In this document: positions 1-9,316 of the stretch, in pieces | How the letters are laid out: each line of letters starts with the position of its first letter | Position numbering within the stretch: position 1 is the stretch's first letter | Source: Marinomonas aquimarina | GTDB lineage: Bacteria; Pseudomonadota; Gammaproteobacteria; Pseudomonadales; Marinomonadaceae | Assembly (NCBI RefSeq): GCF_900089755.1 | Contig: NZ_FLOC01000011.1 | Location: 79,112 to 143,111 of the forward strand | DNA length: 64,000 bases | Direction: 5' to 3' | Translations under genes and position numbers: made by a program | Notes under the pieces: model-generated | Told to the model about the DNA's origin: nothing | Seen by the model: only the letters and a program-made list of their open reading frames with translations | The model's database searches: none

Positions 1-89
1 ACAACTGGCTTTTTAAGTGATTCTTCAGCTTCAGATAAGTACTTCTGAACTGTATCGCGTAACGCGGCTTTATCGATTAATTCAGACAT
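1..89 (-). CDS. N-terminal fragment of an unidentified protein
   Basis: An ATG at 87-89 (minus strand) opens a frame that runs off the left edge and gives 29 residues beginning MSELIDKAALRDTVQ. A good ribosome site (AAGGGG) lies 7 bases before the ATG. The gene lies 36 bases downstream of two tRNA-Lys genes on the same strand and may be cotranscribed with them. The fragment is too short to recognise. In E. coli and Pseudomonas, nadA follows the tol-pal/tRNA-Lys block, so nadA is a synteny-based guess only; the visible residues do not prove it. Confidence 0.6.
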   Translation of the reverse strand, partial: MSELIDKAALRDTVQKYLSEAEESLKKPV

Positions 90-125
90 TGAGTAACCCC
101 TTGGGAATGGGCAGTGTTGGAGTGA

Positions 126-201
126 TGGTGGGTCGTACTGGATTCGAACCAGTGACCAATTGATTAAAAGTCAACTGCTCTACCAACTGAGCTAACGACC
201 C
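126..201 (-). tRNA. tRNA-Lys (anticodon TTT), copy 1
   Basis: A 76-nt cloverleaf on the minus strand. The acceptor strands GGGTCGT and ACGACCC pair and are followed by discriminator A and an encoded CCA. The T arm contains GGTTCGAATCC. The anticodon stem GTTGA/TCAAT encloses the loop CTTTTAA, with anticodon TTT reading AAA and AAG. It is the downstream member of a tandem pair, 23 bases from an identical copy, and lies behind the cpoB end of the tol-pal cluster, a known location for lysine tRNAs. Confidence 0.97.
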
Positions 202-224
202 ATTATCACTAAACAAAGAAGAGT

Positions 225-300
225 TGGTGGGTCGTACTGGATTCGAACCAGTGACCAATTGATTAAAAGTCAACTGCTCTACCAACTGAGCTAACGACCC
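225..300 (-). tRNA. tRNA-Lys (anticodon TTT), copy 2
   Basis: Identical base for base to the copy at 126-201, with encoded CCA, anticodon TTT and a normal cloverleaf. It is the promoter-proximal copy. A good sigma-70 promoter lies just upstream (312-339) with a GC-rich discriminator, typical of stable-RNA genes under stringent control. The two copies are probably processed from one transcript. Confidence 0.97.
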
Positions 301-311
301 AACGGGCGCGT

Positions 312-339
312 ATATTACAGTGGTCACTGGATATTGCAA
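312..339 (-). promoter_or_regulatory. Promoter of the tRNA-Lys pair
   Basis: On the minus strand TTGCAA (334-339) and TAATAT (312-317) are separated by 16 bases and followed by a GC-rich stretch (ACGCGCCCG) before the tRNA. A GC-rich discriminator is the known hallmark of stringently controlled stable-RNA promoters. It lies between the cpoB stop and the tRNA, so the tRNAs do not depend on read-through from tol-pal. Confidence 0.6.
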
Positions 340-343
340 GAAA

Positions 344-1105
344 TTATTTCATATTATTCAAATAATTAGTCGCAAGGGTGGCGGAATTTGAATCAGGATA
401 GTTAACAATCACACGCTGCAAATACTCTCGCGCCATCGATTGATTGCCCAACTGATCGTTGACAATTCCTAATTTATAAATGGCATCAGGTACCTTGGCA
501 TGCCCTGCAAAGTCATCTTGTACCGTCTGAAATTGCACCAGTGCCTCGCCTTGGTTACCAAGCACTAACGCTAACTCACCCAACCAATAATGACCATTAC
601 CAGTCAAACTGTTATTAGGATAAGTCTTCACAAAACTTCGCAGTGCCGTTTGCGCACCTTCAAAATTTTTCGCACGGATCAAATCATAAGCTTCGTCGTA
701 AGCCACCTTGGCTTGCGCACTCGGCTCTTCGAGTTTCACTGGACGCACCGGAGCCGTTGCGACAGGTACTGACTTGCTTTGCGACGCGCTGTTTGCATTA
801 GCGACATTGGTCTGACTGGTATTAGCTGCTGGAGCAACACTTGGCGCACTGGCTACTTTTGAGGTCAGATCTGAAACACGCTTATCTAAGTCGATATAGC
901 GGTCCTTGGACAGCGCTTGCAACTTATTCAATTCGTATTGCTGCTGCTCTACCTGACCACGCAGATGTGAGACTTCCTGCTGCAACATTTCAAGTTGATA
1001 CAACAAGTCTGCCGCGACATTCGGGGAGATGGTATTCGCCGTTGCGATTGGCGCTGACAACGTCAGCACCAATGCAAGGGAGCTTATCTTAAAACGAGTG
1101 CTCAT
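344..1105 (-). CDS. cpoB: Cell division coordinator CpoB (YbgF), Tol-Pal associated
   Basis: A 253-residue periplasmic protein with a signal peptide ending near ATA-NT (residues 1-23). An N-terminal coiled coil follows (about 32-90, Leu/Gln rich) and drives trimerisation in the family, then an Ala/Ser/Val linker. A C-terminal TPR region (about 130-253) includes YWLGELALVLGNQGEAL and YKLGIVNDQLGN. CpoB links peptidoglycan synthesis to Tol-driven outer-membrane constriction. The ATG overlaps the pal stop codon by one base (TAATG), indicating translational coupling. It is the last gene of the tol-pal operon here, and the tRNA promoter follows. Confidence 0.93.
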   Translation of the reverse strand: MSTRFKISSLALVLTLSAPIATANTISPNVAADLLYQLEMLQQEVSHLRGQVEQQQYELNKLQALSKDRYIDLDKRVSDLTSKVASAPSVAPAANTSQTNVANANSASQSKSVPVATAPVRPVKLEEPSAQAKVAYDEAYDLIRAKNFEGAQTALRSFVKTYPNNSLTGNGHYWLGELALVLGNQGEALVQFQTVQDDFAGHAKVPDAIYKLGIVNDQLGNQSMAREYLQRVIVNYPDSNSATLATNYLNNMK

Positions 1106-1659
1106 TACTCGTAGCGAACCTCAACACGACGGTTTAGCTGCCAAGAAGAATCATCATGGCCAAACGCTACTGGCACTTCTTCACCAAAGCTTACTGCTTC
1201 GATTTGAGACGCTGCAACGCCTTGGATAGTTAGGTAACGCATGATTGCTTTGGCACGGCGCTCACCTAGTGCCATGTTGTATTCACGTGTACCGCGCTCA
1301 TCTGCATGACCTTCAAGAACGATACGTGCATCTGGGTTTTCCATTAGGAATTGAGCGTGTTTTGCCAATGCTTCACGAGCTTCTGGACGAACGATAGATT
1401 TATCGAAGTCGAAGTAGAAAACAGTCGCTACACCCGCAAGAAGATCCGCCGCTTTTTGCGCAGCAGTACGATCATCGATCATTACACTGTTCAAAGAACC
1501 GTCTTCACCTGCTGCGTAAGTAGAATCTGTAGAACCCGCCGCAGAACCTTCGCTACCCATAGCTGATGTGTCAGAATCTGACGCAGTCGTACTACAACCA
1601 GCTAACCAAGCTGCAGATAAACCGATCACTGCAAACTTACCTAATTTTTTTACACTCAT
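1105..1659 (-). CDS. pal: Peptidoglycan-associated lipoprotein Pal
   Basis: A 184-residue outer-membrane lipoprotein. The lipobox LAGC places the lipidated cysteine at residue 22. A Ser/Thr/Asp/Ala-rich linker follows, and then an OmpA-type peptidoglycan-binding domain (about 78-184). That domain contains YFDFDKS, the conserved GHADERGTREYN motif and LGERRAKAI. Pal ties the outer membrane to the wall and binds TolB. The ribosome site AAGGAG is well placed before the ATG, and tolB ends 24 bases upstream. Confidence 0.97.
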   Translation of the reverse strand: MSVKKLGKFAVIGLSAAWLAGCSTTASDSDTSAMGSEGSAAGSTDSTYAAGEDGSLNSVMIDDRTAAQKAADLLAGVATVFYFDFDKSIVRPEAREALAKHAQFLMENPDARIVLEGHADERGTREYNMALGERRAKAIMRYLTIQGVAASQIEAVSFGEEVPVAFGHDDSSWQLNRRVEVRYE

Positions 1660-1683
1660 TACTAGCTCCTTAAAAGTGCTTTC

Positions 1684-2982
1684 TTATTTAAAGTAGGGAG
1701 ACCAAGCAGGTTCTCGCACATCTCCTTCAGCTGATGGTAGCCTATATTTAATAAGACCATCAACTGAAACAACTGACAAGATCCCTTTTCCACGATTAGA
1801 CGTGGCATACATGACCATACTGCCATTTGGGGCAATGCTTGGTGACTCATCCAAGTAGGTTTCCGTCAACACTTGCACGCGGCCAGTGTTCATATCTTGC
1901 AAAGCAACATGGTAGTTGCCGTTATTCTTTTGCACCGTCACTAAGTAACGTCCATCTGGCGTCATACGGGCGCGGGTGTTTAACTCCCCTTCGAACGTGA
2001 CACGCTCAACATTCTTAGTACGCACATCCAAACGATAGATCTGTGGGTTACCACCACGGTCTGAAGTAAAGATAATGCCTTGACCGTCTGGCTCCCAGCT
2101 CGGCTCTGTATCAATTGAATAATGGTTCGTCATTCGCTCAAGCCGACGAGTGGCAATGTCCAACGTATAGATCTCTGGGTTGTTGTCCTTAGACAAGACT
2201 AACGCCAGTTTCTTACCATCCGGTGACCACGCTGGGGCACCATTCAAACCACGGAATTGCGTCAACTGCTGTTGCTTACCACTGGCCAACTCTTGAATAA
2301 AGATACTTGGTCGGCGATTACGGAACATAACGTAGGCAATTTGACGACCATCACTGCTCCAAGAGGGCGATAAAATCGGCTCTTTTGAGCTCACGATCAC
2401 TTGTGGACGATAGCCATCGGCATCGGCCACCTGCAGTTTATACGTCGGGCTGCGCTTGTCGCCTTCTGCCGTGACATACAAAATACGTGTACTGAAGGCG
2501 CCACGAATCCCGGTCAACTGCTCGTAAATCTTGTCACTGATAAAGTGTGCTGCATCACGGAAGTTACTCGGTTTCACATCTAGCGCTTCACGCTTACCAA
2601 CGCGGGCTTGTGTCAACACATTTAGCAGCTCATAACTGATACGGTAGGTACCGTTACCATTATTCGCGACACTCCCCACTAACACATAATCCGCTTTTAA
2701 CAGCCGCCAATCACGGTAGAACACATTCTCCGAGGAACTCGGCAAGCTAAGCATATTGGCACGAGGAATCGCCTCAAACACGCCACTGCGCTGAAGATCG
2801 GCTTCCACAATACCCGCCACATCCTCTGGCAAGGGCGCACTTCCAGTATAGCCAAACGGCACAATGGCAATAGGCAGTAACTGATCAGCGCCACTGGTAA
2901 TTTCAATCACAAGCTGAGCCCTTGCAGGCAAAGCGAACGTTAAACATGCCACAAACAGGGCAAACACAATGTTCTTTTTCAT
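1684..2982 (-). CDS. tolB: Tol-Pal system protein TolB
   Basis: A 432-residue periplasmic protein with a Sec signal ending ARA-Q (residues 1-22). An N-terminal TolB domain (about 25-160) precedes a six-bladed beta-propeller. The propeller repeats are visible as [47 protein letters not shown] and [11 protein letters not shown]. TolB binds Pal and is released by TolA during Tol cycling. The length is typical of the family. The start overlaps the tolA stop by one base (TGATG), so translation is probably coupled. Confidence 0.97.
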   Translation of the reverse strand: MKKNIVFALFVACLTFALPARAQLVIEITSGADQLLPIAIVPFGYTGSAPLPEDVAGIVEADLQRSGVFEAIPRANMLSLPSSSENVFYRDWRLLKADYVLVGSVANNGNGTYRISYELLNVLTQARVGKREALDVKPSNFRDAAHFISDKIYEQLTGIRGAFSTRILYVTAEGDKRSPTYKLQVADADGYRPQVIVSSKEPILSPSWSSDGRQIAYVMFRNRRPSIFIQELASGKQQQLTQFRGLNGAPAWSPDGKKLALVLSKDNNPEIYTLDIATRRLERMTNHYSIDTEPSWEPDGQGIIFTSDRGGNPQIYRLDVRTKNVERVTFEGELNTRARMTPDGRYLVTVQKNNGNYHVALQDMNTGRVQVLTETYLDESPSIAPNGSMVMYATSNRGKGILSVVSVDGLIKYRLPSAEGDVREPAWSPYFK

Positions 2983-3968
2983 CAGTTTCTCAAATCTTGT
3001 GGGTTAAACAACAAATCGACCTGTCTAAAATTACGCTCAAAGATATAAGACTCAACCTCTGACAACTCTTCGATTCGACCAACTTTGTACACGGCATCCA
3101 TTGCACGCTTATCAAACACAGCATCGCCACTGCCCTTCAAGACACGCACATCCGCCACTTCACCATTAGGTAAGAAGTTAATGCGTAGCAAGGTTTGCAT
3201 ACCATTGCGCGCACTCGGTGGACGAATCCAAGCATCGGTGACACGACGGTTAATTAAACCACTGATGGATTGCACCATTTGCCCAGCTTCGGCAGCCCTG
3301 CGACGGGCATCTTCTTCCGCTACAGCACGCTGCACCGCTTCTTCTGCACGCTTACGACGTTCTGCCTCTTGTCGCGCCTGCTCTTCTGCTTTACGTTTGC
3401 GCTCTGCTTCGGCCGCGCGTTGTCGCTCTAGCTCCTGTTGACGCTTACGCTCAGCTGCTTGTTTCGCTTTTTCCTCGGCGGCCTTTTTCTCTTTAGCAAT
3501 GCGCTCTTGACGTGCTTTTTCTTGCGCTGCTTTCTTTTCTTTAGCGATACGCTCTTGTCGCGCCTTCTCTTCAGCTGCTTTTTTCTTCTCTAATGCCGCC
3601 TGACGCTCTGCTTCGGCTTTTTGACGGGCCTGCTCTTGTTGTCGCCGAGTGGCCTCAGCTTCACGCCGCTGCTTTTCTAATGCTGCACGTTCCGCTTTAC
3701 GCTGAGCTTCTTCTTGTGCTTTACGCTTTGCTTCTTGCTGTGCTTTCACCGCCGCTTCCGCCGCCCGCCTTTCCTCAGCTTCACGCTTACCGATTACGGT
3801 CTCAGAGACATCGATAATGGTGGCATTAACGATAGGAGGTCGCTTGGGTGGCTCAGGAGCTTTTTCAGAGAAGCCTGCCAATAAAGCACCACCCACAAGC
3901 ACGGCGACGTGAAGACCGAGAGCCAGCACGACCGGAAGTGAGTAGCTTTCTTTATCCGTAAACTTCAT
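2982..3968 (-). CDS. tolA: Tol-Pal energy-transducing protein TolA
   Basis: 328 residues in the usual three TolA domains. An N-terminal membrane anchor (about 13-34) contains the SxxxH-type residues that contact TolQR. A long Lys/Ala/Glu/Arg-rich helix (about 55-232) spans the periplasm. A globular C-terminal domain (about 233-328) binds TolB and Pal. The helix contains a recent-looking 16-residue tandem duplication around [14 protein letters not shown]. The E. coli protein is 421 residues, so this one has a shorter rod. It is 3 bases from tolR and overlaps tolB. Confidence 0.93.
   Translation of the reverse strand: MKFTDKESYSLPVVLALGLHVAVLVGGALLAGFSEKAPEPPKRPPIVNATIIDVSETVIGKREAEERRAAEAAVKAQQEAKRKAQEEAQRKAERAALEKQRREAEATRRQQEQARQKAEAERQAALEKKKAAEEKARQERIAKEKKAAQEKARQERIAKEKKAAEEKAKQAAERKRQQELERQRAAEAERKRKAEEQARQEAERRKRAEEAVQRAVAEEDARRRAAEAGQMVQSISGLINRRVTDAWIRPPSARNGMQTLLRINFLPNGEVADVRVLKGSGDAVFDKRAMDAVYKVGRIEELSEVESYIFERNFRQVDLLFNPQDLRN
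3481..3576. repeat. 48-bp imperfect tandem duplication inside tolA
   Basis: Two adjacent 48-bp units (3481-3528 and 3529-3576) encode the same 16-residue segment centred on [12 protein letters not shown] in the TolA rod. Several third-position differences show it is not a very recent copy. Rod length in TolA is known to vary through such repeats. Confidence 0.8.
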
Positions 3969-3971
3969 TAT

Positions 3972-4394
3972 TTATTCAGGCTCCGTCACCAAGCCCACAT
4001 TGGGCGCCCCAGCGCCCTGCAGCGCGACCATCAAGCCAACCACTTGTCCGTACGGCACATTTTTATCGCCTCGAACGAGAATCGGCAAACGAGGGTTTTG
4101 CGCTAACACCTTCTCAACCCGTGTTGTCAGGTCCTCCAGTGAGATGGCACTTTGCTCACCACCGATATCAATAAAGTAGTTGCCGTCACGGTCCACCGAG
4201 GCCACCAACACATCCGATTCATCATTTTCGATCGGCGCCGCATTAGCATTTGGCAATTCAACATCCACCCCTTGAGTCAACATAGGGGCAGTGATCATAA
4301 AGATCACCAGCAGCACCAACATAACGTCTATGTATGGAACTACGTTGATTTCCGAGACTGGCTTACGACGATTGTCACGACGTCTAGAAGGCAT
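3972..4394 (-). CDS. tolR: Tol-Pal proton-channel subunit TolR
   Basis: A 140-residue ExbD/TolR family protein. It has a short basic cytoplasmic N-terminus, one membrane segment (about 18-38) and a periplasmic domain. Asp23 in the sequence PYIDVMLVLLVIFM is the conserved membrane carboxylate that carries protons in TolQR. The gene starts 2 bases after the tolQ stop and ends 3 bases before tolA, so it is tightly packed in the operon. Confidence 0.97.
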   Translation of the reverse strand: MPSRRRDNRRKPVSEINVVPYIDVMLVLLVIFMITAPMLTQGVDVELPNANAAPIENDESDVLVASVDRDGNYFIDIGGEQSAISLEDLTTRVEKVLAQNPRLPILVRGDKNVPYGQVVGLMVALQGAGAPNVGLVTEPE

Positions 4395-4396
4395 GA

Positions 4397-5071
4397 TTAG
4401 TTTCCTTCGCGAACATGCACTTTACGGTATAAGACACCACTAAATTCGTTGGCAAAGTTTTCATAACTGGAAGCCAAAGAGTCTGCTGTGGTTGAAAAAC
4501 GGTTGTATGCCACCACCGCAGGAATCGCCGCAGCAAGACCAATCGCGGTGGCGATCAAGGCCTCGGCAATACCTGGTGCTACCGTCGCCAAGGTGGCTTG
4601 CTGCACTTCAGACAAACCGATAAAGGCATGCATGATCCCCCAAACGGTACCAAACAAACCGACATAGGGACTGATGGATCCAACGGTTGCTAGGAATGGT
4701 AGGTGCTGATCAAGCTTCTCTTCTTCACGGTACAATGCCACGCGCATAGAACGATCCACACCGGCAATGATGGCATCCGCTTCAACGGTGCCGTTTTGAC
4801 GCAAGCGGGTAAATTCTTTAATACCGGCGGCAAAGATATTTTCCATACCTTCGACTTTACGACCATCCACCGTCAGCTGACGATACAGGTTGCTTAGGTC
4901 GATGCCAGACCAGAACTGATCCTCAAAGTGACGACGCACTTTCAACGCACGACGCAATACACGTTTACGCTGAAAAATAACAATCCAAGAAAATATCGAC
5001 GCCAATAACAGCGTCAACATGACGAGTTGCACGACAAAACTGGCGTTAAAAATTAAGCCCCAAATGGACAT
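4397..5071 (-). CDS. tolQ: Tol-Pal proton-channel subunit TolQ
   Basis: A 224-residue MotA/TolQ/ExbB family inner-membrane protein. The first membrane helix is near residues 10-32. Two more lie near 125-150 and 160-185, around the conserved SPYVGLFGTVWGIMHAF and GIAEALIATAIGLAAAIPAV stretches that line the channel. With TolR it uses proton flow to energise TolA. ruvB ends 14 bases upstream; the thioesterase gene ybgC, which often precedes tolQ, is not present. Confidence 0.97.
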   Translation of the reverse strand: MSIWGLIFNASFVVQLVMLTLLLASIFSWIVIFQRKRVLRRALKVRRHFEDQFWSGIDLSNLYRQLTVDGRKVEGMENIFAAGIKEFTRLRQNGTVEADAIIAGVDRSMRVALYREEEKLDQHLPFLATVGSISPYVGLFGTVWGIMHAFIGLSEVQQATLATVAPGIAEALIATAIGLAAAIPAVVAYNRFSTTADSLASSYENFANEFSGVLYRKVHVREGN

Positions 5072-5085
5072 GAGTTAAGATTCCT

Positions 5086-6099
5086 CTATTCAAAATCTTG
5101 AGGTAATTGGTAATCGAAATGTTCGTAAGCACGCTTTGTTACTTGCCTGCCTCGCGGCGTTCGGATAACAAACCCTTGCTGAATTAAGAACGGCTCGATT
5201 ACGTCTTCAATAGTATCTTTGTCTTCGCCAACAGCGGCCGCAATACTGTCCAAACCAACCGGACGACCATCAAACTTTTCTATCATGGTCAACAACATAC
5301 GTCGGTCAAGATGATCAAAGCCTTGGCTGTCTACACTTAACATATCCAAGGCACGTTGGGCAACTGCTTGTCCAACAACCGCCTCACCACTGACCTGTGC
5401 CACATCTCGCACACGTCGCAATAAACGGTTGGCAATCCGTGGCGTCCCTCGGGAGCGTCGTGCCACTTCAAAGCAACCCGAGTCATCTAAATCAATGCCT
5501 AGCTTGGAGGAAGAGCGCTTGACAATTGTAGTCAGCGATTGGACATCATAAAACTCCAATCGTTGCACGATTCCGAAACGATCGCGTAAAGGTGATGTAA
5601 GGAGCCCAGCACGTGTGGTTGCGCCCACCAAAGTGAAAGGGGGAATATCGATTTTGATGGATCTCGCCGCCGGGCCTTCACCAATCATGATATCGATTTG
5701 ATAATCTTCCATGGCGGGATAAAGCACCTCTTCAATCGCAGGATTGAGTCGGTGAATCTCATCAATAAACAGCACATCGCCTTCTTCAAGATTGGTCAAC
5801 AATGCTGCCAAATCCCCTGCACGCTCTAATACAGGACCTGAGGTGGTTTTGATTTCCGCGCCCATTTCGTTGGCAATAATGTTCGCCAAAGTCGTCTTAC
5901 CCAGACCAGGGGGGCCGAATATCAAAGAATGATCCAATGGCTCACCACGCTGGCGCGCCGCTTGAATAAAGATATCCATCTGCTCTTTTACAACAGGCTG
6001 ACCAATGTATTCGGCCAAACTTTGCGGTCGAATCGCTCGATCCACCTGCCCTTCACTGCCACGTACTTGTGGCGAGATGATACGATCATGTTCAATCAT
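5086..6099 (-). CDS. ruvB: Holliday junction branch-migration ATPase RuvB
   Basis: A 337-residue AAA+ motor. Walker A is [13 protein letters not shown] (about residues 62-74), Walker B is [10 protein letters not shown], and sensor 1 is TTRAG. A C-terminal winged helix reads [19 protein letters not shown]. Hexamers assemble on RuvA-bound junctions and pump DNA. The gene starts 2 bases after ruvA and ends 14 bases before tolQ, so ruvCAB and tol may share transcription. The length matches the family. Confidence 0.98.
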   Translation of the reverse strand: MIEHDRIISPQVRGSEGQVDRAIRPQSLAEYIGQPVVKEQMDIFIQAARQRGEPLDHSLIFGPPGLGKTTLANIIANEMGAEIKTTSGPVLERAGDLAALLTNLEEGDVLFIDEIHRLNPAIEEVLYPAMEDYQIDIMIGEGPAARSIKIDIPPFTLVGATTRAGLLTSPLRDRFGIVQRLEFYDVQSLTTIVKRSSSKLGIDLDDSGCFEVARRSRGTPRIANRLLRRVRDVAQVSGEAVVGQAVAQRALDMLSVDSQGFDHLDRRMLLTMIEKFDGRPVGLDSIAAAVGEDKDTIEDVIEPFLIQQGFVIRTPRGRQVTKRAYEHFDYQLPQDFE

Positions 6100-6101
6100 A
6101 A

Positions 6102-6701
6102 TTATTTCAACATACTCTTCAGAGCAGCTTTAATCAGTGTTTCACTGTCCGATTCATCCTTAGGCAGCTTAGCGATCACGCGCGCCGCTTCCTGAGGTTT
6201 ATAGCCCAAGGCAATCAAGGCCGCCTCCGCTTCTTGACGAGGATCGGCTTGCACCTGCACTACGACAGAACGCTCGGTAAACAAATCCTGTTTAGCCGCA
6301 TGACCAAGCTTATCACGCAACTCCACCACAAGTCGCTCTGCAGTACGCTTGCCAACCCCAGGAATTTTCGTCAATGAGTCTACCTGAGACTCTTGCACGG
6401 CTAGGATCAGCTCCGAGGGCGACATACTCGACAAAACAGACAGCGCCATTTTCGGCCCTATGCCATTCACTTTGATCAGTATACGAAACAGCGCCCGCTC
6501 ATCCTTGGTGGCAAAGCCATACAATGATTGCGCATCTTCTTTGACTTGAAAATGGGTGTGCAAAATAACACTCTGACCGATCGGTGGTAACTCATAAATG
6601 GTGCTCATGGAGGCCATAATCTCATAGCCTACCCCTGCCACATCCACCAACAATTCTGGCGGTGACTTCTCTACCAATGTCCCGACAATACGTCCTATCA
6701 T
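6102..6701 (-). CDS. ruvA: Holliday junction-binding protein RuvA
   Basis: 199 residues beginning [12 protein letters not shown]. An in-frame extension upstream of this Met overlaps ruvC and is not RuvA-like, so I start at 6701. The OB-fold N-domain (1-62) is followed by helix-hairpin-helix motifs, including [12 protein letters not shown] and [16 protein letters not shown], that contact the junction. The C-terminal domain (about 150-199) regulates RuvB. The start codon overlaps the ruvC stop by one base (TAATG). Confidence 0.97.
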   Translation of the reverse strand: MIGRIVGTLVEKSPPELLVDVAGVGYEIMASMSTIYELPPIGQSVILHTHFQVKEDAQSLYGFATKDERALFRILIKVNGIGPKMALSVLSSMSPSELILAVQESQVDSLTKIPGVGKRTAERLVVELRDKLGHAAKQDLFTERSVVVQVQADPRQEAEAALIALGYKPQEAARVIAKLPKDESDSETLIKAALKSMLK

Positions 6702-7249
6702 TACTTCGTCCTCAAATCTGATAACTGCCAGCGTTTCGATGTTCTCCCCGCGCGCTTGCCCACACCATACTCTAAACCATCCGCGGTCCGCGTATTCGCG
6801 TGACACAAAGCAATTGCCAAGGCGTCCGCTGCATCCGCTTGGGGCGTCGTTTCAAGCTTCAGCAGCAACTGCACCATGGCCTGCACCTGACTTTTATCGG
6901 CATTACCATTACCCACCACTGACTGCTTTACTCGGCGCGCGGCGTATTCATAGACAGGCAGATCCGCCATCGCCGCTGCCACAATGGCCGAGCCACGAGC
7001 TTGCCCAAGCTTTAATGCAGAGTTAGCATTCTTTGCCAAAAACACTTCCTCAATGGCAAATTCATTCGGCTTGAACTCTTCAATCACTTCGCTGACACAT
7101 TCAAAAATGCGCTTTAGACGCACGGGTAAATTCTCATCAGGCAAGCGTATACAGCCACTGGTGACGTAATGCGTCTTGCCATTAATAAAATCCACGACCC
7201 CAAAGCCCGTCATACGTGAGCCAGGGTCGATTGCTAAAATTCGAGCCAA
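6701..7249 (-). CDS. ruvC: Holliday junction resolvase RuvC
   Basis: An endonuclease that cuts four-way junctions. I choose a TTG start at 7249, giving 182 residues. It fits the family N-terminus ([17 protein letters not shown]), and AGGAAG lies 7 bases upstream. The longer upstream frame would run through the LexA box and has no homology. The catalytic Asp in LAIDPGS, Glu in FAIEEVF and the C-terminal Asp residues in [14 protein letters not shown] are present. The tail after residue 160 is slightly longer than usual. It is the first gene of the ruvCAB(-tol) transcript. Confidence 0.94.
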   Translation of the reverse strand: MARILAIDPGSRMTGFGVVDFINGKTHYVTSGCIRLPDENLPVRLKRIFECVSEVIEEFKPNEFAIEEVFLAKNANSALKLGQARGSAIVAAAMADLPVYEYAARRVKQSVVGNGNADKSQVQAMVQLLLKLETTPQADAADALAIALCHANTRTADGLEYGVGKRAGRTSKRWQLSDLRTK

Positions 7250-7281
7250 AACGCTTCCTATCCTGCAGCCAACAAAAAACA

Positions 7282-7297
7282 CTGTATATTTCAACAG
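7282..7297 (-). promoter_or_regulatory. LexA (SOS) box upstream of ruvC
   Basis: CTGTATATTTCAACAG matches the LexA consensus CTGT-N8-ACAG at both half sites with an AT-rich centre. It lies 33 bases before the ruvC start and after the aspS terminator, where a ruvCAB promoter must be. RuvAB are known SOS genes in E. coli, so regulation by DNA damage is well supported. Confidence 0.82.
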
Positions 7298-7326
7298 TCT
7301 AGACGAGACATTGCAATCAATAGCCA

Positions 7327-7356
7327 TAAAAAAGGGCCAACGATGTGGCCCTTTTT
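7327..7356 (-). terminator. Intrinsic terminator after aspS
   Basis: The minus strand shows the hairpin AAGGGCCACATCG/TTGGCCCTT ending in a run of six T. It separates aspS from ruvC, so ruvCAB needs its own promoter. The opposite strand also ends in T residues. Confidence 0.85.
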
Positions 7357-7380
7357 GATTCAAACGGAGTGTTTGATTAA

Positions 7381-9150
7381 TTACTCAGCAACTGGCTTAC
7401 GCACACGGATGCTCAGTTCTTTAAGCTGCTTCTCGTTTACTTCGCCAGGCGCTTGCGTCAATAGACATGTCGCACTCTGAGTTTTCGGGAAAGCAATCAC
7501 GTCACGAATAGACGCAGAACCTGTCATCAGCATCACTAGACGGTCAAGACCGAATGCTAGACCACCATGTGGTGGCGCACCGAACTTCAGTGCATCTAGC
7601 AAGAAGCCAAATTTCTCTTCCTGCTCTTCAGCTGAGATATTTAGCAATTCAAATACTGTTTGCTGCATTTCTGCTTGGTGGATACGAATCGAACCACCAC
7701 CTAGCTCAGTACCGTTAAGCACCATATCGTAGGCTTGAGAAAGCGCAGTTAATGGGTTCGCTTGCAACTCTCCTGGCGAACAAGAAGGCGCAGTGAATGG
7801 GTGGTGAATTGCTGTGATACCACCATCAGACGTCTCTTCGAACATTGGGAAGTCGACCACCCATAGTGGCGCCCATTCGCAAGTGTACAGATCAAGATCC
7901 GCACCCAGCTTGCAACGCAACGCACCTAGCGCTTCGTTGACAACGTGTGTCTGGTCCGCACCGAAGAAGATCAAATCGCCATCTTGCGCTTCGACACGGT
8001 CTAGCAATGCTTGACGCACGTCTACTGGCAAGAACTTAACGATTGGTGACTGTAGACCTTCTTCAAGATCAGACTTATCGTTCACCTTGATGTAAGCCAA
8101 GCCTTTCGCGCCGTAGATGCCAACAAATTTCGTGTATTCGTCGATTTGCTTACGCGTTAGCGAGTTACCACCTGGCACTTTCAGTGCTGCAACGCGGCCT
8201 TTTGGATCCGCTGCTGGGCCAGAGAAGACTTTAAAGTCTACTTCTGTCATCAGGTCAGATACTGTTTCGATCGTTAGCGGGATACGTAGGTCAGGCTTGT
8301 CTGAACCGTATTTTTCCATCGCTTCAGCAAACGGCATACGTGGGAAGGTACCCAAATCGACGCCTTTTAGCTCTTTGAACAAGTTAGTAATCATACCTTC
8401 TGTTAGAGACATGATTTCTTCTTGACCTAGGAAAGAAGTCTCCAAGTCGATCTGTGTGAATTCTGGCTGACGGTCAGCACGTAGATCTTCGTCACGGAAA
8501 CATTTAGCAATTTGGTAGTAACGATCAAAGCCAGACACCATTAGTAGTTGTTTGAACAACTGTGGTGACTGAGGCAACGCGAAGAAGCTGCCTTGGTGTG
8601 TACGGCTTGGCACCAAGTAATCACGCGCACCTTCTGGTGTTGCACGAGTCAGGATTGGCGTCTCAATATCTAGGAAGCCATTCTCATCTAGGTAGCTACG
8701 TAGCACAGAAGTCACTTTTGAACGGAAACGTAGTTTCTGTTGAATCTCTGGGCGACGCAGGTCTAGGAAACGGTTCTTAAGACGAATGTCTTCGCCAACC
8801 GTTTGGTGATCGTCTAGTTGGAATGGAGGTGTCGCTGCACGGTTAAGGATTTCTAGCTCATGACCTAGAACCTCAATCTCACCCGTTACCATATTTGGGT
8901 TAACAGTACCTTCTGGACGCGCACGCACCAGACCTTTGATCTGTACTACGAACTCACTACGGCAGCTATCCGCTAGGGCAAAACTTTCTGCACGATCTGG
9001 ATCAAATACTACCTGAGTCAAACCTTCGCGATCACGTAGATCCAAGAAAATAACACCACCGTGATCTCGGCGACGGTGTACCCAGCCGCTAAGAGTGACT
9101 TCTTCTGAAATGTTTTTTGCTGTTAACTCGCCGCAATAATGGCTGCGCAT
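7381..9150 (-). CDS. aspS: Aspartyl-tRNA synthetase
   Basis: A 589-residue class IIb synthetase of the long bacterial type. An OB-fold anticodon-binding domain (about 1-105, with [15 protein letters not shown]) comes first. The catalytic core follows with motif 2 ([18 protein letters not shown]) and motif 3 ([14 protein letters not shown]). A GAD insertion lies at about 285-420. It charges tRNA-Asp. The ATG follows AGGATAGGAATT. Codon use is strongly biased, fitting high expression. The gene is monocistronic, bounded by its own promoter region and a terminator. Confidence 0.98.
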   Translation of the reverse strand: MRSHYCGELTAKNISEEVTLSGWVHRRRDHGGVIFLDLRDREGLTQVVFDPDRAESFALADSCRSEFVVQIKGLVRARPEGTVNPNMVTGEIEVLGHELEILNRAATPPFQLDDHQTVGEDIRLKNRFLDLRRPEIQQKLRFRSKVTSVLRSYLDENGFLDIETPILTRATPEGARDYLVPSRTHQGSFFALPQSPQLFKQLLMVSGFDRYYQIAKCFRDEDLRADRQPEFTQIDLETSFLGQEEIMSLTEGMITNLFKELKGVDLGTFPRMPFAEAMEKYGSDKPDLRIPLTIETVSDLMTEVDFKVFSGPAADPKGRVAALKVPGGNSLTRKQIDEYTKFVGIYGAKGLAYIKVNDKSDLEEGLQSPIVKFLPVDVRQALLDRVEAQDGDLIFFGADQTHVVNEALGALRCKLGADLDLYTCEWAPLWVVDFPMFEETSDGGITAIHHPFTAPSCSPGELQANPLTALSQAYDMVLNGTELGGGSIRIHQAEMQQTVFELLNISAEEQEEKFGFLLDALKFGAPPHGGLAFGLDRLVMLMTGSASIRDVIAFPKTQSATCLLTQAPGEVNEKQLKELSIRVRKPVAE

Positions 9151-9270
9151 AATTCCTATCCTATTACTGTCTCGCTAATATGCGAACGTACCGTTATTCA
9201 CCCTGTTTCATTCACTTGAAATGATAAAAAATGCTCTAAACAGGGAGGTATTAATCATTTAAGGCCCAGC

Positions 9271-9276
9271 ATTATA
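9271..9276 (-). promoter_or_regulatory. Likely -10 element of the aspS promoter
   Basis: A perfect TATAAT on the minus strand sits in the small palindrome GCATATAATGC, about 120 bases before the aspS start. No good -35 is visible 16-18 bases upstream. The implied 5' leader is about 110 bases, and I see no obvious riboswitch or T-box in it. Confidence 0.45.
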
Positions 9277-9316
9277 TGCCAAGCGCTTTGGACTCTCTAG
9301 GGTATGACCTAAATTT

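Noticed and set aside
82..339. An 85-residue minus-strand ORF with a repeated GSLAQLVEQLTFNQLVTGSN segment
   Set aside because: It is simply the translation of the two tRNA-Lys genes, a well-known false ORF.
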